Source: an uncultured Kordiimonas sp. (GTDB lineage Bacteria; Pseudomonadota; Alphaproteobacteria; Sphingomonadales; Kordiimonadaceae). From it: 64,000 nucleotides of DNA. Position 1 is the first letter of the stretch; every line of letters begins with the position of its first letter. A model generated the notes under the pieces. The model made no database searches. It was not told the DNA's origin and saw only the letters and a list, made by a program, of their open reading frames with translations. The DNA is taken from assembly GCA_947500295.1 (NCBI GenBank), contig CANMRM010000001.1, forward strand, positions 434,001 through 498,000, in the 5' to 3' direction. This document shows positions 20,060 to 28,538 of this stretch, piece after piece. The translations under genes were made by a program, and so were the position numbers.

Positions 20060-21160
20060 TTATGCTTTTGGCCCTTTTCGGCCGGAGCCGACCTTTGGCA
20101 CGGCGTCACCGTCAAGCGGCCACCGTGGTCGTGGCGCTACGTCCCGATCATCGATCAAGGGGTCAAGAGCCAGGCGTTCCAGCCCCGCCCAGGCAATCAT
20201 GGCGCCGTTGTCCGTACACAGCGAAAGAGGGGGCGCGTGAAAAGTCAGGTCGTTTTTTGCTGCGATGCCTTTGATGCGGGACCGCAAATACTGGTTTGCC
20301 GCGACACCGCCAGCAACCACAAGCGGTAAAGTGCCGTCACCCACCTTTGCCCTAAACGCATCAACTGCATTTTCCAGGCGGTCTGCAATACAGTCGCCCA
20401 TGGCCTGCTGGAACCCGGCGCATATGTCGGCTCTGTCATCCGGATACAGTGCGCCGCGCTCGGCCACGCAGGCTTCGGCAGTTCTGCGCACCGCTGTCTT
20501 AAGACCGGAAAACGAAAAATCACAACCCGGGCGCCCCAGAAGTGGTTTTGGAAGGTTGAACCGGTTTGGGTCACCGTCCGTTGCCGCCGTTTCCACCGCG
20601 GGCCCGCCCGGGTATGGCAGCCCGAGTAATTTGGCGGTTTTGTCGAAAGCTTCACCTGCTGCGTCGTCGATGGTGCTGCCCAGTCGTTCATAGTTGCCAA
20701 CGCCATATGCCGCCAGAAGCTGGCAGTGCCCGCCGGACATCAGGAGCAACAGGTAAGGAAATGCGATTTCCTCGACAAGCCGTGCCGTCAAAGCGTGTCC
20801 TTCGAGGTGATTAACCGCAACAAACGGTTTGCCCGCGCTTGCGGCGATGGCTTTTGCCGTCATGACACCCACCATCAGCCCGCCGACCAGGCCGGGTCCG
20901 GTGGTTGCGGCAATTGCGTCCATGTCGTCGATCGACTTGTCTGCTTCGACAAGTGTCTTGCGGATCAAATGGTCGAGCCCCGAAATATGCTGACGTGCAG
21001 CGATTTCCGGCACAACGCCGCCATACTCTGCGTGATCGTCTATCTGGGACAGGACATTGTGTGCCAAAATCGTGCGCGCACCGTTCACGATGGCAACTGC
21101 GGTTTCGTCACAGCTTGTCTCTATTCCCAGGACCAGCAGATTTGTCGCATTTTTGGGCAT
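20060..21160 (-). CDS. tsaD: tRNA N6-adenosine threonylcarbamoyltransferase
   Basis: The 366-residue protein has the Kae1/TsaD metal-binding HMEGH-type segment NHLEGHALTARL, the start LGIETSCDETAVAIV, the phosphate loop MSGGHCQL and DDAAGEAFDKTAKLLG. Together with TsaB and TsaE it makes t6A37 in ANN-decoding tRNAs. It is the first gene of a five-gene operon, divergent from hemC across 165 bp. It ends in a short basic tail. Confidence 0.97.
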   Translation of the reverse strand: MPKNATNLLVLGIETSCDETAVAIVNGARTILAHNVLSQIDDHAEYGGVVPEIAARQHISGLDHLIRKTLVEADKSIDDMDAIAATTGPGLVGGLMVGVMTAKAIAASAGKPFVAVNHLEGHALTARLVEEIAFPYLLLLMSGGHCQLLAAYGVGNYERLGSTIDDAAGEAFDKTAKLLGLPYPGGPAVETAATDGDPNRFNLPKPLLGRPGCDFSFSGLKTAVRRTAEACVAERGALYPDDRADICAGFQQAMGDCIADRLENAVDAFRAKVGDGTLPLVVAGGVAANQYLRSRIKGIAAKNDLTFHAPPLSLCTDNGAMIAWAGLERLALDPLIDDRDVAPRPRWPLDGDAVPKVGSGRKGPKA

Positions 21161-21325
21161 GCCGGATTTCTTCGTTTGCAGGCTGCTATCATCTTTTTAA
21201 CCGGTAGGCGCCGGGCGATACCGCCGCAGGTTTCTACTTCGGTCTTTACAGTCCCGCTTCTATACGCCAAGTAACGAAAAGAGAAGAAGTTATTCAGCGC
21301 GCTAAGCTGGCTTGAAGGGGCGTAT

Positions 21326-22285
21326 GTGACAGCAAAACTGAGAATTGGAACTCGGGGAAGCCCGCTCGCACTGGCGCAGGCCCATATGGTGCGGGACAAC
21401 CTCGTCAGCGCTCATGAAGGCCTGTCTGTTGCAGATACCGAAATTGTTGTGATCAAGACAAGCGGTGACCGTATTCTTGACCGGCACCTGATGACAGCTG
21501 GCGGCAAAGGTCTGTTTACCAAAGAAATCGAGGATGCCCTGCTAGCGGAAGAGATTGACTGTGCGGTCCACTCAAGCAAGGACATGCCAACCAGATTGCC
21601 GGGTGGGCTTGAATTATCGGTTTTTCTGAGCCGTGAAGATCCGCGCGACGCCTTCGTCAGTCACAAGTTTTCCCATTTTCTCGACCTGCCCCACGGGGCC
21701 GTGGTCGGTACAGCTTCGCTTCGCCGGCGGGCCCAGGCACTCAGGTTGCGGCCGGATCTCAAGATCGTAACCTTCCGCGGCAACGTGCAGACAAGACTGA
21801 GGAAACTTGAGGAGGGTGAGGCCGATGCCACTTTCCTGGCACAGGCGGGGCTGAACCGGCTTGATATGGAGACAGTGGCGGCAGAAAAACTCACACTCGA
21901 GGATTTTTTGCCTGCGCCTGCGCAAGGTGCTGTGACCGTAGAAATTCGCAGTAATGACCAGCATATGAAGGATATGCTTGCTCCGCTTCATGATCCTGAC
22001 ACCGAGCTTGCCGTCGTGGCGGAGCGCGCATTTCTGGCGGCGCTTGATGGCTCCTGCCGCACACCAATAGCTGCGCACGCGACACGCCAGGGAAACTCGG
22101 TTATGATGCAAGCCATGTTATTGTCTATGGATGGCGCTATTGTTTTTGATGCGGACGGATCGGCACCTGCAACACTGACAGATGCACACGAGCTCGGCTC
22201 GACGTTGGGGGAAAAAATAAGAAAGCAGGCCGGCCCGCAGTTTTTTGCAGATCTGGCGGCGCTGGTGGAAGCGGAGTTTCAATGA
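21326..22285 (+). CDS. hemC: Hydroxymethylbilane synthase
   Basis: The 319-residue protein from GTG 21326 begins LRIGTRGSPLALAQA. It retains the acidic catalytic segment HSSKDMPT and the dipyrromethane cofactor cysteine in DGSCRTPIAAHA. It polymerises porphobilinogen in haem synthesis. The stop overlaps hemD by 4 nt. This divergent arrangement with tsaD is common in alphaproteobacteria. Confidence 0.97.
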   Translation: MTAKLRIGTRGSPLALAQAHMVRDNLVSAHEGLSVADTEIVVIKTSGDRILDRHLMTAGGKGLFTKEIEDALLAEEIDCAVHSSKDMPTRLPGGLELSVFLSREDPRDAFVSHKFSHFLDLPHGAVVGTASLRRRAQALRLRPDLKIVTFRGNVQTRLRKLEEGEADATFLAQAGLNRLDMETVAAEKLTLEDFLPAPAQGAVTVEIRSNDQHMKDMLAPLHDPDTELAVVAERAFLAALDGSCRTPIAAHATRQGNSVMMQAMLLSMDGAIVFDADGSAPATLTDAHELGSTLGEKIRKQAGPQFFADLAALVEAEFQ

Positions 22286-22995
22286 GCACAATTCTTGTTA
22301 CACGCCCGGTTGATGAGGCGACCCCAACAGCTGAAAAACTGGAAGCAGCAGGACATCGTGTTGTTATCGCTCCGATGCTGAGGGTGGAACCCATCTCATT
22401 CGAAATTCCGGATGACAGCCGCAGCATCATTGTGACGAGCAAAAACGGTGCGCGCATGGGACTTACCAATATCGGCAACAAGGAAAGGCCGATTTTTGCG
22501 GTGGGTGACAAAACTGCCGAAGAAGCGCGCAAGCTTGGCTTTACCAATGTAACGGTGGGGCCCGGTACGGCGCGCCAGATGGTCCCGCTGCTGCTGGAAT
22601 GCGGTATTTCTGAAACCCGTAAATATACCCATCTTGCGGGTAATGCCCTCGCCTACAACATATGTGATGTGCTGAAAAGTGAAGGAATCGACGCGGAAAT
22701 AACCGTGACTTACCAGACAAGGGCGAACCGAAACCTCAGTGTCGGGGTTCAGGAAGTCCTCGATTCCGGAGAAATTGACACCGCGCTCTTTTATTCGCCG
22801 CGGACCGCAACCATCTTTGAAGAAGTGGTAGCCGACTATGGTCGGTCGGATTGGCTCAATAGTATGGACGCCCTGTGTTTGTCGACGCGGGTTGCAGACA
22901 ATTTGCTGGGGCCCTGGCGCAACAAGGCATATGCTGTCATCCCGACCGAAAAAGCCATGTTCAGCATGATTGGCGATATTGACCAACCTCGATAA
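22282..22995 (+). CDS. hemD: Uroporphyrinogen-III synthase
   Basis: The 237-residue protein has the two-domain HemD fold: start ILVTRPVDEATPTAEKLEAAG, IIVTSKNGARMG and later ALFYSPRTATIFEEV. Sequence conservation is low in this family, so context (coupled to hemC by ATGA) is important support. It closes and flips ring D of hydroxymethylbilane. Confidence 0.93.
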   Translation: MSTILVTRPVDEATPTAEKLEAAGHRVVIAPMLRVEPISFEIPDDSRSIIVTSKNGARMGLTNIGNKERPIFAVGDKTAEEARKLGFTNVTVGPGTARQMVPLLLECGISETRKYTHLAGNALAYNICDVLKSEGIDAEITVTYQTRANRNLSVGVQEVLDSGEIDTALFYSPRTATIFEEVVADYGRSDWLNSMDALCLSTRVADNLLGPWRNKAYAVIPTEKAMFSMIGDIDQPR

Positions 22996-23020
22996 TCGTC
23001 GTCGCCGGAGAAAGTAAGCC

Positions 23021-24229
23021 GTGGCAGAAGATAAAAACGAGTCCCTCGACATTCCTGAAGTTGATGTGGTTGACGCAGAGATTGTTGAAGACAACGAAAC
23101 CTCTGAGCCGTCCTCAGCAGAACCCAAAACAGTACACGTCAGCTCGCCTGAAAAAGCAAAGGGTGGCAAAACCGGCTGGATTTTGGCCGGGTTGCTTGCA
23201 GCATTTTCCGGAGGTCTTTTTGCGGCGCCGTATGCCGAATACGGGTTGCGCACAATTGGCTTGCTGCCGGCGTTGCCTGCATCCCAGGCCTCAGGATCGC
23301 CGACATTGCCGCCTGAACTGACAGCCCTTGAAATCCAGGTTGGTGATTTGGCGCTGGCGGTGGACCGGCATCAGGAAATTCTGGCTCAGCATGAGCAAAA
23401 CCTCGGTGATGCAGCTGCGGCGCGGACGCAGCTGGGCAACGACATTGCGCTGATTGCAGGACAACAAGGCACTGCAAAAGCAGACAGTTCCCCTGCTGAT
23501 ATCGGCCCTCTTCGGGACCGGGTTGCGGCGCTCACGGATGAAGTTGCGCGGTTGGCCGCTCTGTCCGGTGGGCCGACGCCAGAAGTCGCGGGCCTCACTG
23601 GGTCGGTTGCGCTGGCTCGCGCCGAAGCAGCCCAACTGAAAACCAAACTCGAAGCCCTTGAGGCTGTCGTTGCGGAGTTGCAGGCTGGCTCGCTGGATGT
23701 TTCGCCGCGCGGGCGTATGCTGGTCGCCATCGGCCGGCTGAAGGACCAGGCTTCTCGCGGGATGCCGCTTGGCGGTGAGCTGACGGCCCTGCGTGCCGAC
23801 ATTGCGCTGATGCCTGCACTTGATCAGCAAATGATTGGTGCGGATGTAGCCGTTCTGGCCCAACACCCCGACGGCGTGCGTCCCTACGAAGCCTTGGTGC
23901 GTGATTTTGGTGGTGCTGCCAGCTCTGCCAAGCGCGCACAGGAAAAAGCGGACGGCAGCCTGCTGGCTAACCTGTTTACGGTCCGGCGAACCGATGAAGG
24001 AGCAACGGGCATTGATGCCATGCTTCTGGAGGCGGAACGCCGTCTGCTCGCACGGGACGTTGCCGGAGCAATTGACGCGCTTCAGTCTCTCACGGGGCCG
24101 GCAGCTGAGGCACTTGCCATGTGGCGTGCGCCGGCTCAAGCCTATGTTGACGTCATGGGCGCCCTTGATCGCCTGCAACGTGCTGTTGCGGCTTCATCCG
24201 CCTCGACCGTTGTTGGAGGTCGCCGTTGA
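23021..24229 (+). CDS. Mitofilin/Mic60-like inner-membrane protein
   Basis: The 402-residue protein from GTG 23021 has an acidic N-terminal tail, one transmembrane segment (residues about 50-72, GWILAGLLAAFSGGLFAAPY), an Ala-rich coiled coil (residues 105-235) and a conserved C-terminal mitofilin signature region (residues 240-395). Alphaproteobacterial Mic60 homologues lie in exactly this hemC-hemD-x-hemY position and shape intracytoplasmic membranes in some species. The start of hemY overlaps its stop by 4 nt. Confidence 0.88.
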   Translation: MAEDKNESLDIPEVDVVDAEIVEDNETSEPSSAEPKTVHVSSPEKAKGGKTGWILAGLLAAFSGGLFAAPYAEYGLRTIGLLPALPASQASGSPTLPPELTALEIQVGDLALAVDRHQEILAQHEQNLGDAAAARTQLGNDIALIAGQQGTAKADSSPADIGPLRDRVAALTDEVARLAALSGGPTPEVAGLTGSVALARAEAAQLKTKLEALEAVVAELQAGSLDVSPRGRMLVAIGRLKDQASRGMPLGGELTALRADIALMPALDQQMIGADVAVLAQHPDGVRPYEALVRDFGGAASSAKRAQEKADGSLLANLFTVRRTDEGATGIDAMLLEAERRLLARDVAGAIDALQSLTGPAAEALAMWRAPAQAYVDVMGALDRLQRAVAASSASTVVGGRR

Positions 24230-25575
24230 TTCGTCTGGTTAGCTGGTTTCTCGGTGTTCTTGCGGTTGCCGCTGTTTCTGCGTGGCTTGCCGATCATCCC
24301 GGTGCCGTGTCAATTGAGTTTCAGTCCTACGAGATCGATACCAGTTTTGCGGCACTGGCGCTTCTGTTGGTGTTGCTTGCAGGCCTTGCGGGCTTGAGTG
24401 TCTGGTTTGTCGGCTGGCTCAGGCGCGACATGCCGCTCTTTGGCAGCAATCAGGTCATCAAACGTCAAAGCCGGGGGTTTAAACTGCTCAACCAATCGCT
24501 TGTGGCATTGTCGTCGGGCGACCATGCCCGCGCCCGCATACTGGTTGAACAGGCCGAGGTGCTGTTGCCGCCTCAGCCCATGGTGCACCTGATTGCCGCC
24601 GAGGCAGCAACGCGCGCCGGGGATCATACCGCGGCTTCCAAGCGTTATGCCGCACTTGAAGAAACGGATGATGCCCGCCTTTTGGGGTTACGCGGCTTGC
24701 TGGTTGAAGCCCGTCGCACGGGCCATGACAGCGAGGCATTGCGGATTGCCCGGGTTGCCTTTGAGGAAAACCGCAGGAGCCCGTGGGTCTTGAAAACCCT
24801 GTTTGCGCTGGAGGTTGCTGCCGGCAACTGGCGTGAGGCAGAGGCGGCACTCGACAAGGTTATGCGTGAAAAACTGTTGGCCCCGGATGTGGTGGCGCGA
24901 CACCGCGGTGCCCTTCTCTATGCCGAAGCAACTGAACAGAGGTTGAAGGGTGAAAAAGCCGCAGCCCGCAAAGGCCTGAAGAAGGCTATTTCAACGCGGC
25001 CTGATTTTATGCCCGCCGTTGTTTCCCTGGCGCGGCTTGAGCTTGCGGATGGCAGCAAGGCAAAGGCGAGCAAAATCATCAGCGACGCCTGGGCGAAGGG
25101 CCCGCATCCGGCGCTGGCCGGTGCGTTCAAGGAACTGGATACAGCCGAGTCTGCTGCAGACTGGCTAAAACGCGTGCGCGGGCTCATCAAGCCTATTGCC
25201 GCCCACCCTCAGTCAAAGCTTATCCTCGTTGATGCCATGATGGACGCAGGCGACTATGACGCCGTGAAGCCGGTTCTGGACGGGTTGCTGGACGAGGCAC
25301 CCTCACGTGCAGCCTGGCAGTATCGCCTGGCGCTTGCACATGTTTTGAAGGAAGACCCGGATCCGATCGAGACCGCGCTCAAGCACGCGGTTGATGATGC
25401 GCGCTGGGCCTGTGGAACCTGCGCCCATATGCCCAGTGGCTGGTCACCCCTGTGCCCGGCATGTGGGTCTTTCGATACGCTTGTATGGCAGTCAAAAGAC
25501 ACCGTCATCACGCCGCAGGAGGCGTTTCAGGCAGACAGTACAATTGCCCTTTTGTCTGATGTTTCAGAGCAATAA
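24226..25575 (+). CDS. HemY-family TPR membrane protein with C-terminal zinc ribbon
   Basis: The 449-residue protein from TTG 24226 has two N-terminal transmembrane segments (HemY_N), TPR-like repeats (residues 85-370) and, at residues about 388-415, two CxxC knuckles (CGTC and CPACG) in the pattern W-C-x2-C...LCPACGSFDTLVW. That closely recalls the rubredoxin-like tail of LapB. A role as an envelope scaffold for haem or lipid enzymes is inferred. It is the last gene of the hem cluster, 85 nt before tRNA-Thr. Confidence 0.88.
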   Translation: MIRLVSWFLGVLAVAAVSAWLADHPGAVSIEFQSYEIDTSFAALALLLVLLAGLAGLSVWFVGWLRRDMPLFGSNQVIKRQSRGFKLLNQSLVALSSGDHARARILVEQAEVLLPPQPMVHLIAAEAATRAGDHTAASKRYAALEETDDARLLGLRGLLVEARRTGHDSEALRIARVAFEENRRSPWVLKTLFALEVAAGNWREAEAALDKVMREKLLAPDVVARHRGALLYAEATEQRLKGEKAAARKGLKKAISTRPDFMPAVVSLARLELADGSKAKASKIISDAWAKGPHPALAGAFKELDTAESAADWLKRVRGLIKPIAAHPQSKLILVDAMMDAGDYDAVKPVLDGLLDEAPSRAAWQYRLALAHVLKEDPDPIETALKHAVDDARWACGTCAHMPSGWSPLCPACGSFDTLVWQSKDTVITPQEAFQADSTIALLSDVSEQ

Positions 25576-25660
25576 AACTATTGTACGGTTATTTCTTTTT
25601 GGGTATACACCGCGCCGGTAGCAGCCAGCTGCCGGCCATTGGCGCCTGCTGGTTTGGCAT

Positions 25661-25736
25661 GCCGCTTTAGCTCAGTTGGTAGAGCACATCATTCGTAATG
25701 ATGGGGTCACGTGTTCGAGTCACGTAAGCGGCACCA
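25661..25736 (+). tRNA. tRNA-Thr (anticodon CGT)
   Basis: The acceptor stem GCCGCTT (25661-25667) pairs with AAGCGGC (25726-25732), followed by discriminator A and an encoded CCA (734-736 of that line). The D-loop has the usual CTCAGTTGGTAGAGC. The anticodon stem CATCA/TGATG holds loop TTCGTAA with anticodon CGT, reading ACG codons. The T arm is GTTCGAGTC. The gene is intact. Its last bases form the left attachment site of the mobile element. Confidence 0.97.
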
Positions 25737-27310
25737 TCTAACAAAACTGGTGAAAATTCAGCGAAATTCCCGCCTAAGACATTGAAAGGTAAGGAAGTCG
25801 TAGGAGTTCTATATCCTTCATTTCGCGTGAAGAGCAAAGGCTCCGAAAACACCAGTTTTAACACCAGTCTACGCAAGGTGAACTTGCCGGAAGCCCATAT
25901 TTCATAGGGGTTTGCGAGGAATCGGAGCGAGAGTTCTAGCGTTTCATCAAAGGAGGGCTGCGGGGCCGCTGTATTTGCGGCTTTTTCTTCCAATACTAGC
26001 TTCTTTTGTTCCAATGCACCCACCCGGTTTTCAAGGGCAGTAATCACTCTTTCATTGGTTGTTTCAACAATACGGTCAATGAGTTTTTGAATCTGCGACT
26101 CCGCATCCTTAATGTCTTTGTCGATGGTTTTTATACTGGCGGCCGCGCGCTCAATCTTTGCGTTCCAGTATTTGCGGAACATGGCAACCGTAACCTTGAA
26201 CAAGCTTTCCTTGGGCTGCAAAGAGGCAAGCAAGGTTTCAAACTTCCCTTCAATTTCAGCGCGGGGAATTGATTTGCCGTACACCTCACAGCCTTTGGTC
26301 TGGCACAGATAGTAAGCGAACCTTTTGGTCTTGCCTTTACTCCAACTACTTCGCAAAGGTTTGCCGCAGCAACCACAGGCGACAGCGCCGCGCAGGATGA
26401 AGTCTTTATTCAGGTCTTTGCGGGCCGGGGCATATGAGCCGCCGTTTAGCCGTTCCTGTATCTTCTCAAAGGTTGACTTGCTGATCAGTGTTTCATGCTT
26501 ACCCTCTCGGTAGGGAACGCCCCAGATCGGAGCGCCGACATATCCGGCATACATTTCCTGTTTGAGAAAGCGTATAACTTTTTGCTGCCTGATCCTGCCA
26601 TCCGGTAAGTCCTTTGGAAATTCGGGCTGTGCTTCAAGAAACCGTTTCGCTTCCGCTTGCGTGGCAAATCTGCCCGAAGCGTATCCTTCCAGCATTTCCT
26701 GCAAGATAGAAGCGAGAGGTTCATCCCGGACCACTATATGACTATTGCTGCCTTTGGCTTTCACATACTTATAGCCATGGGGAAGTTGGGAGAATACGGC
26801 ATAACCCTGCTCAAGCCGGGCAATGCTTTTTTGCCTGTTTTGGCGGGCCATTGTTTGGCGGTCATATTCACCAAACGCGGCGTTAATTGTCTCGTTCAAC
26901 TTACCTTCGGGTGTGTATTCAAAATTGAAGTTTAGACATTCCCGGATTGCGCCGCGTTCCATCATGATTCGGCGAAGGTGCAAATGGAACTCGGTGTCGC
27001 GGGCGTAGCGTTTAAGATCATCAAATACGACTCTGAAATTCAGTTGGGGATATTTGTCCATGAACTTGAGCAAGGAAACCATGCCCTTACGCTTCAAAAA
27101 GTCTCCGCCGCCTGTCACATCATCATAGAAGATCGCAACGATTGTATAACCCTTGGCTTCTGCATATTGGCGGCATCGGTGTTCCTGACTACCAAGGCCC
27201 GTCTGTCCGGGGCTGGAAACGCGGGTGTAAATTATTGAGAGTTCCGCATCTGCTGGCAGGGATAATATTTCGTCTTCAGATAAAATTTCAGGCACCAAAT
27301 CCCTTGGCAT
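25667..27310 (-). CDS. Large serine recombinase (integrase) whose C-terminus is antisense tRNA-Thr
   Basis: In the integrated form the product has 547 residues. It has a resolvase catalytic domain with nucleophile Ser32 in YTRVSSPGQ, a recombinase domain, a zinc ribbon (C312, C314/C315, C336, C341) and a coiled coil (residues 385-445). Codons 1-527 lie in the element. Residues 528-547 (AYVTRTRDPIITNDVLYQLS) are the complement of tRNA-Thr, so they are not native. AAGGAG precedes ATG 27310. In the excised circle the frame would continue into 49856-49758 instead, giving 559 residues. Confidence 0.93.
   Translation of the reverse strand: MPRDLVPEILSEDEILSLPADAELSIIYTRVSSPGQTGLGSQEHRCRQYAEAKGYTIVAIFYDDVTGGGDFLKRKGMVSLLKFMDKYPQLNFRVVFDDLKRYARDTEFHLHLRRIMMERGAIRECLNFNFEYTPEGKLNETINAAFGEYDRQTMARQNRQKSIARLEQGYAVFSQLPHGYKYVKAKGSNSHIVVRDEPLASILQEMLEGYASGRFATQAEAKRFLEAQPEFPKDLPDGRIRQQKVIRFLKQEMYAGYVGAPIWGVPYREGKHETLISKSTFEKIQERLNGGSYAPARKDLNKDFILRGAVACGCCGKPLRSSWSKGKTKRFAYYLCQTKGCEVYGKSIPRAEIEGKFETLLASLQPKESLFKVTVAMFRKYWNAKIERAAASIKTIDKDIKDAESQIQKLIDRIVETTNERVITALENRVGALEQKKLVLEEKAANTAAPQPSFDETLELSLRFLANPYEIWASGKFTLRRLVLKLVFSEPLLFTRNEGYRTPTTSLPFNVLGGNFAEFSPVLLDGAAYVTRTRDPIITNDVLYQLS
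25730..25737. repeat. attL core (GGCACCAT) at the tRNA-Thr 3' end
   Basis: The 8-bp sequence GGCACCAT covers the last two acceptor-stem bases, the discriminator, CCA and one further T. It recurs in direct orientation at 49857-49864. The bases just inside the element (25738-25760) match those just outside attR (49865-49887) at 14 of 23 positions, including CAAAAC. That would be expected if one recombinase binds both P' and B' arms. It lies inside the recombinase reading frame. Confidence 0.75.
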
Positions 27311-27330
27311 ATCGTGACTCCTTAACTCCG

Positions 27331-27705
27331 CTATTCAGCGGCTTTGTTGTATTTATCAGTTAATTTTCTATCCTTTGATTGTACCATATTATCGCTTGGA
27401 AAGTCGCTCTCAGAGTCGATTTCCGCGAGTTTTCCACACTCTTGTAGGGCGTGCTGGATAGGGTGATCTTTCCACGCCAAATCTACAAAAGCACGGACGA
27501 TAAGTCGTATCGCTTGCAGAAATTCGAGACGTTGTTCTTCTGTCAAATCCGGGTCGTCTTCAAGCAACTCGTCGAACTCCGCCAATTCCTCTGCACTCGA
27601 TGGATTGTTGGGATCAAGGAGCGCGGCAACGATCTCGCATACGTCCAGATCAGTTGCATTGCCATCATCCTTACGAGCTATCTCGTCAGGTGTTTCCGCT
27701 AACAT
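27331..27705 (-). CDS. Acidic hypothetical protein co-transcribed with the recombinase
   Basis: The 124-residue protein starts at ATG 27705, preceded by AGGAG. The central part is strongly acidic (EELAEFDELLEDDPDLTEEQ). No family is recognised. It lies 20 nt upstream of the recombinase on the same strand, so a role in recombination, such as a directionality factor, or in regulation is conceivable. There is no direct sequence evidence for either, and it lacks an obvious DNA-binding motif. Confidence 0.65.
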   Translation of the reverse strand: MLAETPDEIARKDDGNATDLDVCEIVAALLDPNNPSSAEELAEFDELLEDDPDLTEEQRLEFLQAIRLIVRAFVDLAWKDHPIQHALQECGKLAEIDSESDFPSDNMVQSKDRKLTDKYNKAAE

Positions 27706-27778
27706 TTTCGTTCTCCTGCTCCGATCCTCTAGGTGCCGCTTGTTTTCCGTTTGCTCCAACCGTTAAAAAAGTGTGGTT

Positions 27779-27807
27779 TTTGTACAGTAGGGATTACTTT
27801 TTTTCAA
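27779..27807 (-). promoter_or_regulatory. Candidate sigma70-type promoter of the recombinase operon
   Basis: On the reverse strand TTGAAA (27807-27802) and TACAAA (27784-27779) are separated by exactly 17 bp. They lie about 75-100 bp upstream of the ATG at 27705. It is the best match to a housekeeping promoter ahead of the recombinase operon. Its significance is that in the circular form it would also drive mobC-mobA. Confidence 0.5.
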
Positions 27808-27831
27808 AGAAACCGTAGGAAAACTGCGGGT

Positions 27832-27872
27832 TTCCACACGATTGTATAACAATGTCATTCAACCGTGTGGAA
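27832..27872. promoter_or_regulatory. Inverted repeat TTCCACACG/CGTGTGGAA upstream of the recombinase operon
   Basis: Perfect 9-bp arms at 27832-27840 and 27864-27872 flank a 23-bp centre that itself contains the symmetric ATTGTATAACAAT. It sits about 25 bp upstream of the candidate -35 element. It is a plausible operator for control of excision, or alternatively a terminator-like structure at the end of the upstream gene, although no U-run follows. Confidence 0.5.
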
Positions 27873-27879
27873 TGGCTCT

Positions 27880-28383
27880 TTAGTGCGACGGTCCCGGATT
27901 GCTCTGCACATGTTCCGGGCCGGGCTGCGCTTGCTCCTGCTGCGGCGCGGCCTGTGCCATTGCTGCTTCCTGCTGCTGGCGCAAGTCCTGCTGCGGTTGC
28001 GCGGGCGATTGCTGGCTCTGCTCAAGCGGTGCCTGTTGTTGCGCTTGCTCAGGCTGGCCCTGTTCCTGTTGTTGCACCTTTGCCCTGTCCCGGTTCTGCT
28101 GCTGAAAATACCGGACAGAGTCTTGCGCCTTTTCAGCAAGTTCAGGAATTTTGTACATATCATCGCTTTTGAAGTTTCGAGTTTCCCGCCTCTCACCTGT
28201 TTTGCGATCCGTGTAGGTCTTCTGGAAGGTGACGCTGTAATAGGCGTTATTCTCTTTATCGTGGTTCTCCCATATTTTCACGGACACATCACCCAAGCGA
28301 TGCGTAGAGACAGGCGGGTTGCCCTTCTGCGCTTGTGGCTGAGGTGCTGTATTTTGGGCTGATGTTTGTGTCTGTTCTGACAT
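27880..28383 (-). CDS. Glutamine-rich hypothetical protein
   Basis: The 167-residue protein starts at ATG 28383 behind AAGGAGAAG. Residues 35-95 form a folded beta-rich part (VSVKIWENHDKENNAYYSV). The C-terminal 70 residues are almost entirely Gln, Ala, Pro and Glu. The tail shares the motif EAAMAQAAP with the next protein, encoded by an identical 27-nt DNA stretch. I do not recognise a family. Its place in the coupling-protein gene block suggests a transfer-related role. Confidence 0.75.
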   Translation of the reverse strand: MSEQTQTSAQNTAPQPQAQKGNPPVSTHRLGDVSVKIWENHDKENNAYYSVTFQKTYTDRKTGERRETRNFKSDDMYKIPELAEKAQDSVRYFQQQNRDRAKVQQQEQGQPEQAQQQAPLEQSQQSPAQPQQDLRQQQEAAMAQAAPQQEQAQPGPEHVQSNPGPSH

Positions 28384-28538
28384 TGGTCTTCTCCTTTGGT
28401 GGTTAAGGGCTGTCACCGTGACGGCCCGGATCGTGTAGGGGTGTGTGTCTGCTCATGCGTCATGGTTGGTTGGGATTGCGCGCGTAGCCGGGCATGGGCG
28501 CGCTCTTGATCCGGCGCGGCCTGTGCCATTGCTGCTTC
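27943..28538. repeat. 27-nt direct repeat shared by two adjacent genes
   Basis: An identical 27-nt sequence occurs at 27943-27969 and 28512-28538, in the same orientation and the same reading frame of both genes (encoding EAAMAQAA in each). It is likely a duplicated or recombined low-complexity coding segment. Confidence 0.8.

Noticed and set aside
25667-25729. C-terminal recombinase segment AYVTRTRDPIITNDVLYQLS as a functional domain
   Set aside because: It is exactly the complement of tRNA-Thr, so it is a by-product of integration, not an evolved domain.
27865-28362. Leu/Cys-rich forward frames opposite the Gln-rich gene
   Set aside because: They are shadows of a CAG/CAA-rich coding strand and have no ribosome-binding site.
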